From Comamonadaceae bacterium OS-1 (GTDB lineage: Bacteria > Pseudomonadota > Gammaproteobacteria > Burkholderiales > Burkholderiaceae_C): a stretch of DNA of 64,000 nt. Each line of letters opens with the position of its first letter. The stretch's first letter is position 1. The translations under genes were made by a program, and so were the position numbers. The notes under the pieces are model-generated. The model was not told where the DNA came from and did no database searches. It saw only the letters and a list, made by a program, of their open reading frames with translations. The stretch lies in the NCBI GenBank assembly GCA_027923965.1, contig AP026969.1:2046001-2110000 (forward strand). Reading direction: 5' to 3'. Positions 61,621-64,000 of the stretch are shown in pieces.

Positions 61621-62709
61621 ATGAAAACCTACACCATCGCCACCATCCCCGGAGACGGCATCGGCAAAGAAGTCGTGCCCGCAGGCCAGCAGGTGCTGCA
61701 GGCGCTGGCCGCCGCCAGCCGCACGTTCCAGTTCCAGTTTGAAAACTTTGACTGGGGCGGCGACTACTACCGCCAGCACGGCGTGATGATGCCCGCCGAC
61801 GGCCTGGAGCCGCTGCGCCGCAAGGACGCGATCCTGTTCGGCTCGGCAGGCGACCCGGACATCCCCGACCACATCACCCTGTGGGGCCTGCGCCTGAAAA
61901 TCTGCCAGGGCTTCGACCAGTACGCCAACGTGCGGCCCACCCGCATCCTGCCCGGCATCGACGGCCCGCTCAAGCGCTGCGGCCCCGAGGACCTGAACTG
62001 GGTCATCGTGCGCGAAAACTCCGAGGGCGAATACTCCGGCGTGGGCGGTCGGGTGCACCAGGGCCACCCGATCGAGGCCGCCACCGACGTGACCATGATG
62101 ACCCGCGTGGGCGTGGAGCGGGTGATGCGCTTTGCCTTTCGGCTGGCCCAGTCCCGCCCCCGCAAGCTGCTGACGGTGGTGACCAAGAGCAATGCCCAGC
62201 GCCACGCCATGGTGATGTGGGACGAGATTGCCGTGCAAATCGCCCGGGAATTCCCCGATGTGCGCTGGGACAAAGAAATTGTGGATGCCGCCACCGCCCG
62301 CATGGTGAACCGCCCGGCCACGCTGGACACCATCGTCGCCACCAACCTGCACGCCGACATCCTGAGCGACCTGGCCGCCGCGCTGGCGGGCAGCCTGGGC
62401 ATTGCGCCCACCGCCAACATCGACCCCGAGCGCCGCTACCCCAGCATGTTCGAGCCCATCCACGGCTCGGCCTTCGACATCATGGGCAAGGGCCTGGCCA
62501 ATCCGGTGGGCACCTTCTGGAGCTGCGTGATGCTGCTGGAACACCTGGGTGAGGCCGCCGCCGCCGCACAGCTGATGCAGGCCATCGAGCAGGTCACCGC
62601 CAACCCGGCCCTGCACACCGGCGACCTGGGCGGCAAGGCCACCACCGCCCAGGTGACCCAGGCGGTATGTGATCTGCTGGCGGTACCCGCCCTGCGCCGA
62701 GCGGCCTGA
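61621..62709 (+). CDS. Tartrate / D-malate dehydrogenase (decarboxylating)
   Basis: NAD-dependent beta-decarboxylating dehydrogenase of the isocitrate/isopropylmalate family (362 residues). It has [78 protein letters not shown] and [16 protein letters not shown], a pattern of the TtuC/DmlA subgroup. The choice between L-tartrate and D-malate cannot be made by eye. Neighbours support C4-dicarboxylate catabolism: a DmlR-like regulator upstream and DctA downstream. Confidence 0.88.
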   Translation: MKTYTIATIPGDGIGKEVVPAGQQVLQALAAASRTFQFQFENFDWGGDYYRQHGVMMPADGLEPLRRKDAILFGSAGDPDIPDHITLWGLRLKICQGFDQYANVRPTRILPGIDGPLKRCGPEDLNWVIVRENSEGEYSGVGGRVHQGHPIEAATDVTMMTRVGVERVMRFAFRLAQSRPRKLLTVVTKSNAQRHAMVMWDEIAVQIAREFPDVRWDKEIVDAATARMVNRPATLDTIVATNLHADILSDLAAALAGSLGIAPTANIDPERRYPSMFEPIHGSAFDIMGKGLANPVGTFWSCVMLLEHLGEAAAAAQLMQAIEQVTANPALHTGDLGGKATTAQVTQAVCDLLAVPALRRAA

Positions 62710-62721
62710 ACACCGACCCAA

Positions 62722-62745
62722 CCCCTGCCCATTCGCAGGGGGCTT
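62722..62745 (+). terminator. Weak hairpin between the dehydrogenase gene and dctA
   Basis: CCCCTGC (62722-62728) pairs with GCAGGGG (62735-62741), followed by GCTTTCC. The T-run is poor, so it may be only partial and allow readthrough into dctA. Confidence 0.45.
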
Positions 62746-62828
62746 TCCATACCGCACCCCGACTTATTAAACAGCCAGCAAGTGCTGTCGGGAGCTGCCG
62801 TGCCCACTTACCTTACTGGAGACATGCC

Positions 62829-64000
62829 ATGCGTCGATTTTTCGGAAAACTTTACGTCCAGGTGCTGATCGGCGTGTTCGCCGGTATCGCCCTGGGCCAC
62901 TTTGCGCCCCCCCTCGCCAGCGACTTCAAGCCGCTGGGCGACATCTTCATCAAGCTGATCAAGATGGTGTTTGCCCCGATCATCTTCGCCACCGTGGTGC
63001 TGGGTATCGCCCGCATGGAGAACATGAAGGAGCTGGGCCGCGTCGGCATCCGGGCGCTGGTCTACTTCGAGGTGCTGTCCACCTTTGCGCTGGCGCTGGG
63101 CCTGGTGGTGGTGAACCTGGTGGAGCCCGGCAAGGGCATGAACATCGATGCCAGCCAGCTCGACACCAAGGCGATTGCCAGCTACACCGCCAGCGCCGCC
63201 AAGCCCGAGGGTTTTGTCGACTTCATGCTGCACCTGGTGCCCACCAGCATCGTCGACGCGCTGGCCAAGAACGACATTCTGCAGATACTGGTGTTCGCCA
63301 CGCTGTTCGGCATCGCGCTGTCGCACATCGGCCCGCGCGCCAAGCCGGTGGTGGACTTTCTGGATGCATTCACGCACGGCATCTTCTCCATCGTCGGCAT
63401 GGTCATGCGGCTGGCCCCGCTGGCGGCCTTTGGCGCCATGGCCTTTACCGTTGGCAAGTACGGCCTGGGTTCGGTGGTATCGCTTGGCAAACTGATGGGC
63501 ACGATGTACGCCACCTGCGTGCTGTTTGTGGTGGTGGTACTGGGCGGCATCGCCCGGCTCTCGGGCTTCAGCCTGTGGAAATTTCTGAAGTACATCAAGG
63601 ACGAGCTGTTTACCGTGCTGGGCACTAGCTCGTCCGAGTCCGTGGTGCCACAGCTCATGCACAAGCTGGAGCATGCCGGTGTCTCCAAGCCCGTGGTCGG
63701 CCTGGTCGTGCCTGCGGGCCTGACCTTCAACCCCGACGGCCAGTGCATCTACTACACCATGGCGGCCATCTTCATCGCCCAGGCCACCAACACGCCGCTG
63801 ACGCTGATGGACCAGCTGGTGGTGCTGGGCGTGCTGCTGCTGACCTCCAAGGGGTCGGCCGGTGTCACCGGTTCGGGCTTCATCACCCTGGCGGCGACGC
63901 TGGCATCGATGGGCAAGATTCCGGTCGCGGGCATGGTGTTGCTGCTGGGGGTGGACCGCTTCATGTCCGAAGCCCGTGCCATCACCAACACCATCGGCAA
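62829..64000 (+). CDS. dctA: C4-dicarboxylate:cation symporter DctA, C-terminus cut by window
   Basis: Inner-membrane uptake carrier for succinate, malate and related acids. The first 390 residues are present; the gene continues past the right edge. Visible are [40 protein letters not shown], the serine-rich hairpin [29 protein letters not shown] and [20 protein letters not shown], as in DctA/GltP. GGAGA lies 7 nt before the ATG at 62829. The placement suggests it imports the substrate of the upstream dehydrogenase. Confidence 0.94.
   Translation, partial: MRRFFGKLYVQVLIGVFAGIALGHFAPPLASDFKPLGDIFIKLIKMVFAPIIFATVVLGIARMENMKELGRVGIRALVYFEVLSTFALALGLVVVNLVEPGKGMNIDASQLDTKAIASYTASAAKPEGFVDFMLHLVPTSIVDALAKNDILQILVFATLFGIALSHIGPRAKPVVDFLDAFTHGIFSIVGMVMRLAPLAAFGAMAFTVGKYGLGSVVSLGKLMGTMYATCVLFVVVVLGGIARLSGFSLWKFLKYIKDELFTVLGTSSSESVVPQLMHKLEHAGVSKPVVGLVVPAGLTFNPDGQCIYYTMAAIFIAQATNTPLTLMDQLVVLGVLLLTSKGSAGVTGSGFITLAATLASMGKIPVAGMVLLLGVDRFMSEARAITNTIG

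Overview
The window looks like chromosomal DNA of a betaproteobacterium of the order Burkholderiales, most likely a Comamonadaceae member of the Rhodoferax type. This rests on high GC content, strong GC bias at third codon positions that leaves long open antisense frames, the family mix (Bpt plus Aat, KdoO, an Ada-AlkA fusion, Entner-Doudoroff enzymes, an alanine/lysine/proline-rich histone-like protein) and a characteristic dispersed palindromic repeat. It is ordinary gene-dense chromosome: I see no tRNA, rRNA, CRISPR array, prophage or insertion sequence.

Layout. 1-16.1 kb is an alpha-glucan island: malQ (cut by the window edge), a trehalose-synthase-like GH13 enzyme, glgX, glgB and glgP on the minus strand, and divergent glgC-glgA on the plus strand. 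Alkylation-repair genes (ogt, ada-alkA), a DMT permease and kdoO sit inside it. 16.2-21 kb is a plus-strand operon of a phosphohexomutase, two heptosyltransferases and waaA, which with kdoO makes and modifies the lipopolysaccharide inner core. 21-27 kb holds trhO, a chemoreceptor and dnaE. 27.7-32.1 kb is a CHASE-PAS-GGDEF-EAL protein coupled to an orphan TAXI-type binding protein. 32-40 kb holds ettA, a DEAD-box helicase, gloA, a caspase homologue and eda/edd. 40.4-48.4 kb holds pdxH, then both N-degron transferases (aat, bpt) and, 3 kb on, the N-degron reader and unfoldase (clpS, clpA), separated by an IclR regulator, pbpG and an orphan ParA-like ATPase. 48.5-55.4 kb is rich in second-messenger genes: EAL-CBS-GGDEF, a histone-like protein, sixA-ppk1, a PilZ protein and a cyclase-FHA protein. 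55.7-60.3 kb holds a small hypothetical gene, ldcA, a tadA fused to a degenerate hydrolase, a small membrane protein, tag and a DUF72 gene. The right edge is a LysR regulator divergent from a tartrate/D-malate dehydrogenase and dctA (cut by the edge).

The most unusual signal is a dispersed palindromic repeat of about 55-65 bp (core GCTTAT-NNN-ATAAGC followed by AGCAGCTAT). About a dozen copies lie in the window. Some are intergenic and overlap stop codons of neighbouring genes. Four lie in frame inside conserved enzymes (Ada-AlkA, a heptosyltransferase, WaaA, LdcA), where they appear to encode extra peptide segments. Other signals are a shared LacI-family-type operator at treS and glgP, TAAAAT-N6-ATG starts suggesting leaderless mRNAs for dnaE, aat and clpS, and a TadA fused to a haloalkane-dehalogenase-like domain that has lost its nucleophile.

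All functional calls come from reading translated sequence and recalling family motifs; no database search was run.
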